DNA of 64,000 bases from Enoplolaimus lenunculus (taxonomy: Eukaryota; Nematoda; Enoplea; Enoplida; Thoracostomopsidae): contig JASANG010000440.1 of NCBI GenBank assembly GCA_030248215.1, forward strand, positions 1 to 64,000. Direction: 5' to 3'. Positions within the stretch are counted from its first letter, which is position 1. Each line of letters opens with the position of its first letter. The notes under the pieces are model-generated. The model was not told the DNA's origin. It saw only the letters and a list, made by a program, of their open reading frames with translations, and did no database searches. The position numbers and the translations under genes are program-made. Of this stretch, positions 11,601 through 22,823 are shown piece after piece.

Positions 11601-14010
11601 ACGCCATGTATACTTGCCCATAAAGGGTGTGTTGTATACCGTTGAGAGCCTTTGATATGGAACTATCAAAGCGGCATCCTTCCAAATCAACAATGATAAC
11701 GCAAGACTGCATCTGATGAGTTGTTTTTTCCAGCCGCATGCAGTGTCTGAGTAATGTTTCAGCAACAATCATTTGATCAACGACTAAATCTTGATGTGAG
11801 ACTGTACGAAAGAGGCCGGCGAAATCTACACGGCCTTCCATGAAAATGGCTACAACTGATTTGTTGGGCTGGTTGCTTGTATTTGAAACTGAAAAAACGA
11901 ACAAATCTGATTATGGGTTAATAAACCGCCCGTAGTGCACACGAAAATGAAATTTTATCAAAAATTATCTTCAAAATTTGCACGAGTGAGAAATAAATTT
12001 AAGGATGCATCAAAAATTATCTTCAAAATTTGCACGAGTGAGAAATAAATTTAAGGATGCATTTTGTGAACAAACAAACTAGAATTTTAGAATTTTTGTC
12101 CAAATGACTTTAAATACTTACAGTTTTAGCGATTTATATAGCAGTAAAATCAATGCAATACTTGGAGTATGGTCGCTCAAACGTAATGCGGTAACTTGTT
12201 GATCTTGTACCGCTCAGTCAAAACAGATTAAATCTAATACGTATATCGACGTCAATTATGTTCAATAACTCTTTCCTGTACAAATATTTTCTATTTGATC
12301 TATAACATTAACATCTAATTTCAATTTCAAGCTGAGTTTCGAACCCCAGGTACACACGAATGGAAAATATTGTCATCGGTCAAATGCTTTGCCCTCGAGT
12401 ATTGGGGGAAGGAAGCTGTCACATGTTTTTCATAGTCCGTACTTCCGTACTGTGCATACGCGTAGTTTCTCATCTTGGTAAAGAGTTTTCGTTTCTGAGA
12501 TGAACTGAACCTAAGGAAAACACGCCTCCATTCTGTAAAAGTTGTAATCTTGCGGTCATATTTACTCACACGGCTGTCCGGGTAAAATGACAACCGGATG
12601 ATACTGTCGCATAACCGGATGTGCGGGTAAAAGGTTGGTGTCTTCTGCATTAAATCCCATCAGCCGACGAAATCGCAAGTGTGCTCTGAGTTTTGGCTCG
12701 ATAATGTCCAAGTTACGATCAAAGCCAATAATCCAACGAAGTAAATTAAAATCTAAAATCAGTTTTAGGGGCACATATAATACACAAAGGCAGGTACGAG
12801 AAAGATATATCTCACTATTAATTTCTCGACAGACAAAAAATATGCAAATGTCCAAAAAATACAGTTACCTTTTCGAAAGAAAATCCTGACTGCGCCCCTG
12901 TACAGTTCCATAACAAAGTTGAACTCCAAAAATATGTCATTTATATACTTTTCTATACCGTTTGCCAATCGTCGGTTTCCTGGTACACTGTAAAAATGGG
13001 GACTCAAATTGACTCTCTCGGAAATAGGCTTTTCCTGACTACACAAACTGAGGCAAATTTGACTCCGCCATAGTCAAATTGGACTCACTGAGCGATTCAG
13101 TGAATCGATTTTGACTCTGGCGGAGTCAAATTTGACTCAGTTTGTGTAGTCAGGAAAAGCCTATTTCCGAGAGAGTCAATTTGAGTCCCCATTTTTTACA
13201 GTGTAAGGCCACATTTTGCCAGCAAATGTAAACTTAAAACTCATGTTCAACGATGCAGCAACGTGCAGCTTAAGCATAGCGTAACGTCTGTTTTAAACTC
13301 AGTTTAGAAGTTATTCAGATTGGTTTAATGTGAACCTATTTGACTTTTGGGTGTCACTCCTCTGTAATTATTTAAGCGACTCAAAGCTCGTGGTAGTCAC
13401 AATGGCAAAACCAACCCTTAGTCATCATATACCGAATGCTATTTCAATTTGCTATTGACAGGGCTGAACTGGCGATATGGTGTAGAAGCCGAATGCTCGC
13501 GGTGGGAAATTTGCAATTTAGGCCATAGTCAGCTGAGCGAAGAACTCACCAACGGTGGCCAGATTTGAAATCAATCTCTGATGCGTCGATATTTTATCCA
13601 ACCCAGAACAACGTTAATACCAGGTTGCGGGTTGGAGCTGGCAAATGTTATGAAACACAATTTTACCGTTTGTACTTATGTTATATGTGCCAAGGGCAGC
13701 GAAGAATTGTATGATACGGCTTGGCTCTTTATATCATTTTATCACCAAAAAATTTTCTGAGGAGAAAAACTTGTGAGATTTTAATTCGTTATCGTTTTAA
13801 AACGAAAAAAAATTTCGCAAACTTTGCATTTTCTTTACCTGTGTCATAAAATGAAGTCAAAACGATGCCCAGCCGATTGCGCAAGTTATCGATTAAGCAT
13901 CGGTCATCGTCCGAAATTTCATTTCGATGCTGGGAGTAAATTCGTTCCGACTGGTTTGGTGAAAATACATCACCGTTTAATTGGCTGGAGTTGTCTTTAT
14001 TTGATGTCAT
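8659..14010 (-). CDS. SEC14L: SEC14-like protein: CRAL-TRIO lipid-binding plus GOLD domain
   Basis: Six exons with matching phases: 13839-14010, 12570-12752, 11640-11888, 11011-11250, 10086-10298, 8659-8930, giving 442 residues (vertebrate SEC14L2 is about 400). Exon 1 has the start and an N-terminal helix (ISDDDRCLIDNLRNRLG). Exon 2 continues the CRAL-TRIO N part (DFNLLRWIIGFDRN, then HLRFRR). Exon 3 has GRVDFAGLFR and VIIVDLEGCRF. Exon 4 has VYIINA, SKIQIF and LLPKFWGGTNTD, the end of the lipid pocket. Exons 5-6 are the GOLD domain (LTIPREMYY, LEWHIVAEDGIQFAIYY, then KTVKYKFW near the C-terminus). The family binds hydrophobic ligands such as phosphoinositides, tocopherol or squalene in the cytosol and at membranes; the ligand here cannot be told. 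All introns are GT-AG. Introns hold MITEs (9154-9941, 10802-10944, 12986-13203), and a foldback lies 60 bp upstream of the start codon. Confidence 0.93.
9154..9941. mobile_element. Family A hAT-like element split by a TA-target MITE
   Basis: The left end GGTGCAACCGGAGG and right end CCTCCTGTTGTACCCTG bracket family A sequence that is interrupted at 9209-9661. It sits in the last intron of the SEC14-like gene. Terminal bases are diverged, so the outer limits are approximate. Confidence 0.8.
9209..9661. mobile_element. TA-target MITE (CTGTATTGACCCGAATAAG ends)
   Basis: Inverted ends CTGTATTGACCCGAATAAG and CTTATTCGGGGCAATATAG are flanked by TA. Uninterrupted family A copies read AAGTAGTAAAA at this site, while here the flanks are AAGTA and TAGTAAAA, so the target duplication is exactly TA. 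This fits a Tc1/mariner-like or ISL2EU-like non-autonomous element. No transposase is visible. Other copies: 14643, 16031, 23000, 37026. Confidence 0.9.
10802..10944. mobile_element. 143-bp GGCCCATGT-type MITE
   Basis: Ends GGCCCATGTACAGAACAGG and CCTGTTCTATACATGGGCC are inverted repeats, flanked by a perfect 8-bp duplication GTTTTGGC (10794-10801 and 10945-10952). The interior is CCTAAG/GCCTAAAC-rich. It lies in an intron of the SEC14-like gene. Confidence 0.93.
11400..11580. mobile_element. Fragments of family A-like repeats
   Basis: Words such as AATACCGGAGCCGGAGGT, CAGGGTGTAACCGGATG and TTTTGATCACTATCCGTTTC identify degraded hAT-like pieces in the intron between exons 3 and 4 of the SEC14-like gene. 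A matching tail occurs at 38836-38913. No intact pair of ends is seen. Confidence 0.6.
11957..12062 (+). repeat. 52-bp tandem duplication
   Basis: ATCAAAAATTATCTTCAAAA begins at 11957 and again at 12009, and the two 52-bp units are essentially identical. It lies in an intron of the SEC14-like gene. Confidence 0.9.
12986..13203. mobile_element. Foldback MITE, near-complete palindrome, TA target
   Basis: The 218-bp element begins CACTGTAAAAATGGGGA and ends TCCCCATTTTTTACAGTG with TA on each side. The arms run almost to the centre and contain GAAATAGGCTTTTCCTGAC and its complement. It lies in intron 1 of the SEC14-like gene. TA flanks and CACTG ends suggest a Tc1/mariner-type foldback. Confidence 0.9.
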
Positions 14011-14069
14011 TTCAAGATTGTTTGTGGGTTTAGAATTCTATAAACATTCTCTATGTTATTTGAATGGTA

Positions 14070-14252
14070 CACTGTAAAAAATGGGGAGTCACATTGACTC
14101 TTTTGGAAATAGGCTTTTCCTGACTCCACCGGAGTCAAATTCAATTCACATGTCGCACGTTTGACTCTGGCTGAGTCGAATTTGACTCAGTGCATGTGTC
14201 TAGTCAGGAAAAGCCTATTTCCGAGACAGTTGACTCCCCATTTTTTGCAGTG
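14070..14252. mobile_element. Second foldback MITE of the same family
   Basis: The ends CACTGTAAAAAATGGGGAGT and ACTCCCCATTTTTTGCAGTG are flanked by TA (14068-14069, 14253-14254). The arms are the same as in the 12986 copy, with a more diverged centre. It begins 60 bp upstream of the predicted start codon of the SEC14-like gene, so it probably lies in that gene's promoter or 5' untranslated region. Confidence 0.9.
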
Positions 14253-14559
14253 TATCCGCGTTGGTGAAACTACAATTTCACAGTAAAAAATACACAACTT
14301 TCCACTCGCAGCAAAAATAAAGTAAAAAATATTCTGATAAAAGTAAGAAAAAATAAAACCTGTGACAGAAACAGCATTCAATTATTGGAATACAACGATT
14401 GCCTCAGTGACTTTACTGCAGTTGTTTGCAATGGATTTTAAAAGTTTACATTGAGAGATTAGAATTACATATGATGAATTGCAAGTATTTTTCAAATATT
14501 TTTTTGTTGTTTCAATGAATGTTTTAGTAAATCTAAAATCTACTGGTTATTGTTGGAAC

Positions 14560-15258
14560 GGCTCATGTTTTTAAGGGGCGTCGAGGTTTCTGGTGGGTCT
14601 ATAAAAGAGTAGGTTCAGATTCTAGATTACATTTGTTGCTTACTGTAATGACCCGATTAAAAGGGGGACTGAGATTTATTTGGCGTCTCCAGAGGGTACC
14701 CCCTTGTTATTCGCTTACGGACTGTTATTATTTTCAACCCACGCTCCGCCACCCTTCGTTAATACTGATATATTTCCGGTAGGTACTGCAACTATCCGTT
14801 GAATTAAACGTTAATTATCTTGCATCAATAGCTTGAGTGATCATGCAAGGTTAATATGTTTAGGAAAGTACTTTCAAAATTTAAGGATGCCTTAAAGATT
14901 CGAACTAAATTTCATTTGGTCCCGGAGTCATTTGTGCACTACAATTAGGAATAAATCACCTTCATGGACTCTAATTAAGATTTATGCGCTCTATCCGCTT
15001 ACGGACTCTTATTAGAGATACGGACTCCTATTGATTGGGACTCAAAATGGGGACCCCTCTTATTACCTCACACCCTCTTATTACCTCACACCCTCTTATT
15101 CGGGTCACTACAGTAATAGGCTTAGGCTTAGGCTCAGGAATACATTTTTGCAACGCTTAGGCTTAAGCTTAGGAACACGTTTTTGCAACGCTTTAGGCTT
15201 AGGTTTAGGCTTATGAATACACTTAATCTACTGTTACGCCTCTATATTAACATTGGCC
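14560..15258. mobile_element. GGCCAATGTTA-type MITE interrupted by a TA-target MITE
   Basis: Ends GGCTCATGTTTTTAAGGGGCG and TATTAACATTGGCC are flanked by a perfect 8-bp duplication GTTGGAAC (14552-14559 and 15259-15266). The interior has AGATTCTAGATTACATTTG and repeated GCTTAGGCTTAGG. A 471-bp TA-target element (14643-15113) sits inside. Intact relatives are at 22647 and 54227. Confidence 0.92.
14643..15113. mobile_element. TA-target MITE nested in a GGCCAATGTTA-type MITE
   Basis: CTGTAATGACCCGATTAAAAG and CTTATTCGGGTCACTACAG are inverted ends flanked by TA. Internally it shares CGGTAGGTACTGCAACTATC and TTGAATTAAACG with the other copies. Confidence 0.9.
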
Positions 15259-15508
15259 GTTGGAACTATAAGTCTGCACGACCCCTGTTTGATGTTTTAC
15301 CCAGTTTTAAGCACCACGCCGAGAATGTGACACTTGACATTACGATAGTAGACGCCTAACGAGTTTGGAATACAACATGGAGTATAAAGCAGACAAAATT
15401 TTACTCAGTAGTCTGCCAGGAACAAAACGTGACTTTTCATACTGCCCCAGTTATAACGTGAACAAAACATTAAAAACATGATAAAGCGTAAAGGTGTACA
15501 CCAAAAAG

Positions 15509-15887
15509 CATGGTGTAACCGTAGGTCTGCCTCCGGCTCCGATTCCAGCAGAAAATCGACCTCGGGCTCCGGCTCCGGCTCTTTGACAGAGGTTCCGGCA
15601 ATATCGGTAGTAAAGTTTTGCATAATTTTGCAAGAATTATCTGTTTAGCACGTTTCGATTCACTTTTGTCACTATTTTCAAGAAAGAATTTCCGAAATTT
15701 CGCAGAAAATTAGCGTATAACCAAACAGCTTAACAACATATTGCAGATATTGGCTGAAATTAACTAATTAACCCCAGAATTTTTGCTATCTAAATTTCGC
15801 CTCACCTTCGGCTCCGGGTCCGGCAAGTTTCGTTGACCTCCGGCTCCGCCTTACGGCCCCGGTATTTTCACATTCAGTTGCACCCTG
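15509..15887. mobile_element. Family A hAT-like element
   Basis: It starts CATGGTGTAACCG and ends CAGTTGCACCCTG, with flanks CCAAAAAG and CTAAAAAG forming an 8-bp duplication with one difference. It lies in reverse orientation compared with the copies near 3.3 kb. Confidence 0.88.
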
Positions 15888-16030
15888 CTAAAAAGTGTCA
15901 AATGGTCAAAAAAATTGCATCTGCAAGTTATAATGGTCAACAAACGTTTGCGTTTGAGTTCGTCAATAAGCTTTCAAACTGGATATGTAGTTTCATTGCT
16001 ACAAGAATTTCAGTTGCGAATACAAAAGCA

Positions 16031-16451
16031 CTGTATTGAGCCGAATAAGGGGGGTAATAAGAGGGGTCGCCATTTTGAATCCCAATCAATAGGAGTCCGT
16101 ATCCCTAATAAGAGTCCGCAAGCGGATTGAGTCCCTAAACCCAAATTAGAGTCAATAAATATCAATTAACCCTAATTGTAGCGCATAAATGACTCCAGAA
16201 CCAAATAATTTGAGTTCAAAACTTTAAAGGGTACTTAAATTTTAAAAATCTTGTATTATCGCTCAAGCTATTGGCACAAGACGAATAAACGTTTAATTCA
16301 ACGGATAATTGCAGTACCGGATATATATCAGTAACGAAGGGCGGCGGAGCGTGGTTTAAAATAAATAACAGTCCGTAACCGAATAACAAGCGTGGTACCC
16401 TCTGGAGAGGCCAAATCAATATCAGTCCCCCTCTTATTCGGGTCAATACAG
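16031..16451. mobile_element. TA-target MITE (opposite orientation)
   Basis: Ends CTGTATTGAGCCGAATAAG and CTTATTCGGGTCAATACAG; TA on the right and CA on the left. The interior is the reverse complement of the 9209 copy. Confidence 0.88.
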
Positions 16452-16459
16452 TATACCTG

Positions 16460-17980
16460 AAGGAGGAGAAGGTGCGTTGATAAAATACTGAGAAAGACTT
16501 GTGAACGAATCAAGTGCGAAGCCATACCCAATTTTAGAGCTATAAAACCCCTATAGAAAATCTTGATTATGATTTCTGTTGGGGAGCCTAAACCGCTGTG
16601 AACCCCGTTTTCCCCCAGTATCTTGTCGCCAATTGACAACGAAATTGACACAGATCTGACTGCCCATGCAAGCGATGCTTTATTGTTCTGTTTTTGCGCT
16701 CTTCAAATGAAAAATACGTTTTTCCAGAAAACATTTTCGGATCTTCATGAAACATTTTCTTAAATTCAAACAGGACAATTGTCTTCTAAACTACAGGCGC
16801 AGACATATGTCTTGAATGCAAGACATAGTTTCTGAAATTTTTTAGAAATATATGTCTGAAATTTTTAACACTTAAATGTCTTAAATTTAAGAGTGTTTTA
16901 TAAACGATTAAGACAAATATTTCTGAAACACAAGACAAATATGACAGAAATATAAGACAATTAATATGTCTGCCATAAAAGTCTTGCTTTGCTGATTTTT
17001 GAGACATATATTAGAAATCAGATTCGGCAAAGAAGTCGCCTTCAAAATTGGGAATTTAAGCTCAACCAAATTATCTATTTTTACAACCTGGAATATTTGT
17101 TTCTTATATATTGCAAATAGTATTAATTTCTTGAGGATAAGATATTTATGTTTTAACCACTACAGACTCAAATTTTTGAGCTGTTTACAACTGTTAATGT
17201 ATGAAATACAATACATTAGTCTTGAAAATCTAAGAAATTTTAGGTGTCTTAAGTTTCTAGACAATTTATTTGGTGTGTAACTTAAAATTAACCGTCACAC
17301 GGCTGAAAATGATGAATTGGGCTCAGAGGCAACTGTGGTCAGGTCTGTTTCCAATTCAGCTCTACACTACCCATCATGATCGTGAATAAAGCCGCAATAA
17401 CATCTGGCATTATTCAATCAAGCTGCTATTAATACAAAACCAAGTAAGTTCGCGCCCCTGATGCGTAACAAAACTCACTCCAAATGAAAGGCGTGAGAGC
17501 AACTAATTTCTTACAGTCAGAGAATTAGTCCAAAAGTTTATTAAGCGTTCCGCCCTGATCTTTACATGGACTCATTTTTTTGCGAACTAAGCAAATAATT
17601 TACTAAAATGATTCTATTTTAATAAAAAAATTTTATTCTTCTTAGGTTGTCTGAGTTATTATATTTCCAGCTTTTAGCGGGTTTACACGCGAACGAGATA
17701 ACACTATCGTAAAAATGCTTCTAAACACATAGCTAGGGCTAATTTTTCCGCGAAATCAATTGTTACAGCAAAATTGACCAAAAGCTGTTGTGTCAGGCGT
17801 AAGTAACTGATATACCAAATCTTCATGGCTTTGCTAAAGGCTAGAAGACACAACATATTTTAACATATGTGTTCTAAATATACACGTCATAACAATATTC
17901 AAGTTTTATTAGTTGTTCATGATTGTGATAAGTTGGGTAGGCTAGGGTACGACGTTTTTTAGTTCTGAGTTAGCAGATGT
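16460..17980. other. Intergenic sequence with AGACA/TGTCT-rich patch
   Basis: Between about 16770 and 17000 the words AAGACA and TGTCTT recur in both orientations, so the patch can fold back. Around 17455-17575 two scraps (GCGCCCCTGATG, CCGCCCTGATCTTTACATGG) resemble the right end of the GGCCCATGT-type MITEs. No exon or RNA gene is recognised. Confidence 0.5.
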
Positions 17981-17984
17981 TTAT

Positions 17985-18130
17985 GAGGTACGTTCCCAGT
18001 AGGTTTCGAAGTCGGTCGACAGATTATCAGTCCAGCACGCTAACCACTGAGCCACACTGCCTCACAATCAACTGCTAGTTTTCCTGTTTTTATGCCGTAC
18101 AAGAACCTCAACATACATATGCATTGTGGT
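17985..18130 (-). mobile_element. tRNA-derived SINE-like element
   Basis: The reverse strand reads GGCAGTGTGGCTCAGTGGTT, then AGCGTGCTGGACTGATAATC and ACTTCGAAACC, matching a tRNA A box and B box with an anticodon-arm-like middle. The upstream part (TTGAGGTTCTTGTACGGCAT) matches the arm of the foldback at 44229. No proper acceptor stem is seen, so it is a SINE-like copy and not a tRNA gene. Confidence 0.65.
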
Positions 18131-18540
18131 ACAATGGTACAACGATAATGACATAGCTAGGGGTAAAATGGCCGAAGCAGAAACCAAAAAAAGAAAAGAA
18201 ACAAACAAAAGTAACGGAAACGAAATAGAGAAATAAAAGTTAAAAATAATAATAATTTTATAAATTTTATGCAAATTTTATAACCATGCGGGGGCGATTA
18301 GCCCACTAATATTCAGCATTGATATTAAGAACTGAACAGTTTTGACCGTTTTTGTAAGTTGGAAGTTTCTACATAGAAAAGTTATATATCGGTTTTGATT
18401 TGATTTTTTCGGATACTTCAGATCCAATTGGACTACGAGTGGTAAGAAACTTAGTTATTGCATCTGAATCACTGTATCGGTTTTGTATAAAATTAGAATT
18501 ATAATGGGCGGAATTGTTATATATCAAACCGAATCCGGTG

Positions 18541-21010
18541 TGTTGGGCGCCGGAGTCTTGCATTGCTAGGCAGCGCGTTCAAACGTCACACCGGAGTTCG
18601 GTCGCGTCTGCTCCGCTCAAGCAACACGTAGAACGTTTACTGACAACCAGTATAACAAACCGGTAGCATTATAAACAATTGCATAATCCGTTACATAAGC
18701 ATAATCCATTACATAAGACCTACCAGAACTACCTAAATTGCCGGTAATCACCGAGTTGCACAACTGTATAACTGTATAGTTCTGTATTCCATTGTTTTCA
18801 GTATAACCGTATCTGTGCCTTTGTCTGTACAAACGTTCAAAGTAAACATTGAAAACCGACCGTGTCGTTGGTGAAGGGCGACTACGCTAGCATCATAGAT
18901 CTGAAACACACACGATAGCCGTAGATACAAATCCATCCCAATCCGACATGGTGACCACGATGGTCTATGATTGATCTAACGACAACGGCAAGTAAAAAGA
19001 GATCGATTACGAATTGTAAGTAAAAACTTTATTTTTTCCTCTTTATCAGCGCATTCGAAATGCCCTTAAAAAGAACACCGGCCAGACTATCGGTTAAAAA
19101 AACCAAATACCAGACAATATACTAGAACAATGGCAGAAAAGGCACAACAAGGACCAGTAACAAATTTGACAGAATCCCCCAACTCAGGCACAAAAATAAC
19201 GGAACCACAACAGACCCTAAACCTAACTCCTGATATACAAGTACCAGGTACATCTGGTCAAATACCGACAACAACATAGAATTTGGGTACTTCAGCACTT
19301 TTGGTGCACTATAATCACACTCAGCAAAGTACAGATAACCCTGTAAGTAGTCTTGATTCAGCAAAAACAGCAATCGACTACATAACACAAAAACATACGG
19401 ATATATCCGCTCAGAAAACGATACCAACACTGACTTCAACGTTGACATCTGCAAATATTGATTTCACAACTACGTTGTCAAAAAAATTGGAAACCACTGT
19501 AATAAAGCATCCAGGATTCCCTATACAACAATCTGATCTAATGACACCAATAGGGAATCCACTCCAAAACACAGAAAAACCGTATTTGACATATCCGTAT
19601 GCACAAACGTTATATAGCCAACCCAAAACGGCTATACAGCCATTGTTAACAGTGAACACTGGCTATAAACCATTATTACCATTTGACCATCTCCCAGAAT
19701 GGTCATTTAATACAGCAGATAAGAAATTGGCACAAGAATTAACCAAAAAACAAGAACTGGGTGATAACATAGCTAATATAAGCCAACATAATATCACCAT
19801 TCCACAAAATTTTGTACCTGTTACAAGTATACAGGGATTTCCTCCACAACAGGGTACCAATATGCAACCACAGAATCCAATGGAAGAAATGGTTAACACA
19901 TTCAACCCACAACAATGGGCAATATTTAACCAAATACCTCGTACAATGCCTTTAACAACAACAAATATAGATGTACATCGACATACCGGAGGAGATATTT
20001 CTCCGTCATCGAGACGTAGGAAAACAACGTCCCGACACAGTGACGATACGATAAAAACGGACATTAATACATCGGATACGGAATATAATTCCGTTGTTGA
20101 TAGTCCGATGCCATCACAACTACCTATGCATCCACAGAAACAGGCAGCAATTGTTATTAATATGCCTGATAAAATTCCGACTATACCACCGTATGACGGT
20201 AAAACTGATTTCAACGTCTTTTTGCGTAAATTCAACAGAATTTTAAATACATCAAAAATACAGTCGGAATAAACAAAATTACGGTTAGTCAAAGGTTGTC
20301 TGCGCAATAGCGCAGAAACATACCTTGAATTATTAGAGGATCAATTCCCTCTATCACAAAATGATATTGAGTTTTTAATATTGAAATTTCAAGAAAGGTT
20401 TGGCGAATCACCAGATTTGCCCAATAGGATAGCTACATTCCAACGCATACAACAAACAGGTAGCGGGGATGACTACGTTGACACATTGTTAGCACATTGG
20501 ACACGATACTTAGAAAAACAATTCGCGAACACTGTTGAAACTCGCGATTCGTTATGTCAAACGTTTATTAAAAATTCGATGGCAGGTCTGAAAGAACGCC
20601 TGCAATTAGGAATGATAGAATCATTAACCGAATTACGAATCCGTGCAACAAAATTGCAACAGCAATTAGAAATTGACGGAATTATTACAATTCCTAAAAA
20701 ATCGGAAAAATCCGAAACTAGGAACAATCGTGCACGGACGAACACAGATACAACAACTACAACAACAAAAGAACAAACAAATAGTAAGCAAAGCAATGGA
20801 AAAACAACAAAGACATTTACAAACAGCGGTAACAATGCTAATAAAGCAAATAACACCGCTGGAAATTCTGTTCGAAAAACAACCGGTCCTAGATCTCGAA
20901 AAACAGAGGAAGAAATTCAAAAATTACGCGAGGCGGGATTTGTTTTTACTGTGAAAAAGCCGGACACATGACGAATGATTGTCCGGTCCGACAGGCAGTT
21001 GCCGAACGAA
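18541..21010 (+). mobile_element. LTR retrotransposon fossil: probable 5' LTR plus gag remnant
   Basis: A probable LTR of about 408 bp (18541-18948) starts TGTTGGGC and ends with CA, followed directly by TGGTGACCACGATGG, which fits a tRNA primer-binding site. A Gln/Thr/Pro-rich gag-like region follows (about 19283-20990). It has a capsid-like part around 20150-20670 (IPPYDGKTDFNVFLRKF) and ends in a basic stretch next to a CCHC zinc-knuckle-like motif near 20940-20990. No protease, reverse transcriptase, integrase or second LTR is recognised in the window. It is a broken, truncated copy with a small number of breaks. Gag alone suggests Metaviridae/Gypsy-like, but the family is uncertain. Age cannot be estimated without a second LTR. 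Confidence 0.65.
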
Positions 21011-21019
21011 AAATGTCGG

Positions 21020-21330
21020 AGCCGAATAGTTTAATAACCAACCGTAGTCTGATAATTCATTGTTTTATTCAATGTTATATATTCCTTAATAGTTTGTATT
21101 CTGGTTTTGTGAACCATATTACTCTGAATTATTATTTGAGAGCACTAATTATAATTCCTTCGTAAATTATTAATTTCCTTGTCAATCATAAAATACCACA
21201 GAACACATACATTTTTATTAATTATTTCTTCCGTAAGTTCTTGAAATTCAAAATAAAAAACTATTAAATTACACAAATTGTGATATATTCGTTGTATACA
21301 AGTTCTTATCCAAATGAAAGACTAAGGCTT
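21020..21330. other. AT-rich sequence, nothing recognised
   Basis: This stretch lies between the LTR-element remnant and a short tandem repeat. I see no open frame with family resemblance and no repeat ends. Confidence 0.5.
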
Positions 21331-21336
21331 TTAATA

Positions 21337-21495
21337 CTAGGGTCAGGGTACAGGTTCGGCTTCGGCAAAAGTAGACCAGATCGCTTTTGCTAGGGTCAGG
21401 GTACAGGTTCGGCTTCGGCAAAAGTAGACCAGATCGCTTTTGCTAGGGTCACGGTACAGGCTCGGCTTCGGCAAAAGTGGACCAGATCCCGTAAA
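21337..21495 (+). repeat. 53-bp tandem repeat, three copies
   Basis: The word CTAGGGTCAGGGTACAGG begins at 21337, 21390 and 21443 (variant), period 53. Each unit also contains GGCTTCGGCAAAAGT. The repeated part starts with a degenerate family A-like end. Confidence 0.9.
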
Positions 21496-22130
21496 ATTGT
21501 TTCCGGAAGCTTCAGCAACTGTGGAAGTGAGGTTTTTATAGTTTTACAAATTCCGTATTGTTCTGAGATTTCGGCGACACGTATTGGTGTTTTTGGGAAC
21601 GAAATGACGGTATTTCTTAAGAATATACCTAAAATCAAAATTTTTGACTGCTTCATAGACATTTGCTAAAATTAACAAGCGTCATATCTTCGACTCCGTC
21701 AAGTTTTGTTGACTTTCGAATCAAAAGCGCGCCCTGACCGGTGTATAAACAATAATAAAATAACGGAAACGGATACTAAGGCTACGGCACACAAATATTC
21801 TCCGACCTAATATATTGAAAACAAACTTCAGACTTAGATTTGGCTGGCTTCGTACTGCAGCACACCTGCAATGAAAATTTCGCGATTTATACGTAACCAA
21901 AAACTAATTTCGACCATGAAAATTGCAGAATTTCCAGTATTTCTATAACGGAAACAGACACGAGTTAATTCGGCTACGCCTTGCTTTTAACCGAAACGCT
22001 GACTATGAAATGAACAAAAGCTAAATTTACTGCTGCTCGTTATACTGCAAACACAAGCGCACAATGAATAAAGTAATGTGTAAATGTTAACATTGCGGGC
22101 AGTAGTTCTCAATAGAACTATACTTATATT

Positions 22131-22311
22131 CAGGGTGCAACCGAAGGTCTGCCTGCGGGTCCGGCGAAATTTTTGCCAGATGTTTCGGCAAGGGCAACAC
22201 TTGACAGATACTGGCTAAAATAAACAAAAATTAAATTTTAAAATTTCGCTTCACATCCGGAGAATTTTGTTGGCCTCAGGCTCACGTTTTTTTACTTCCG
22301 GTTGCACTCTG
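22131..22311. mobile_element. Short family A hAT-like element
   Basis: CAGGGTGCAACCGAAGG at the left and TTCCGGTTGCACTCTG at the right are inverted ends. The flanks share TTATATT on both sides, consistent with a slightly decayed 8-bp duplication. Confidence 0.85.
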
Positions 22312-22316
22312 TTATA

Positions 22317-22631
22317 TTAGTCAAGTTGAACAACGGTTAAAAATGAGTACCCAGCGCTCGTTGCATTTGAGACTGAAAATTCACATTTCAATGGGACAAC
22401 AGATAATATTGCGTAGTTGAAGACAATTTGTGGATTTATACAAGTTAAATTTACTTCCGTTAAATTGTAAACAAAAGTGTAATTTTCCACCTGAGCTTTG
22501 CAAGCATTTCCCGTTACATCAACCTCCCACCACAAAGGTGATGCGGTACTTATACAGCAAAACCGCAACGCGCGGTGGTACATTTTTAATTGAGCACAAA
22601 CAGCTAAACTTGCATCGTCTACAAAAGTATC
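22317..22631 (-). CDS. Possible terminal exon of an unrecognised, Cys-containing protein
   Basis: An open frame of about 105 codons runs on the reverse strand and ends in TAA at 22317. A possible acceptor TTACAG lies just upstream near 22632. The translation has regularly spaced Cys, Asn-glycosylation-like sites (YNLTE, VNLTC, SNATS) and alternating hydrophobic residues (FNYAILSVVPLKCEF), which looks like an extracellular beta-rich domain. No family is recognised and no partner exon was found upstream, where a MITE begins at 22647. It could be an orphan exon, a pseudogene piece or chance. Confidence 0.3.
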   Translation of the reverse strand, partial: DTFVDDASLAVCAQLKMYHRALRFCCISTASPLWWEVDVTGNACKAQVENYTFVYNLTEVNLTCINPQIVFNYAILSVVPLKCEFSVSNATSAGYSFLTVVQLD

Positions 22632-22646
22632 AGTGACTGTAACTTC

Positions 22647-22823
22647 GGCCCGTGTTATTTTCAGGGACGTCCAGGTTTCTGATGGGTCTATAAAAGAGTA
22701 GGTTTAGATTCTAGATTACATTTTTTGCTTAGGCTTAAGCTTAGGACACATTTTTGTAACGCTTAGGTTTAGGCTTAGGAATACGCTTAACCTACTGTTA
22801 CGGCCCTACAAGTAACATTGGCC
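22647..22823. mobile_element. 177-bp GGCCAATGTTA-type MITE
   Basis: Ends GGCCCGTGTTATTTTCAGGG and CCCTACAAGTAACATTGGCC; flanks GTAACTTC and AGAACTTC agree at six of eight positions. The interior has AGATTCTAGATTACATTTT and GCTTAGGCTTAAGC. Confidence 0.88.

Noticed and set aside
19663-20307. 214-codon frame on the reverse strand
   Set aside because: It is the antisense shadow of the gag-like region, Cys/Val-rich with no family resemblance.
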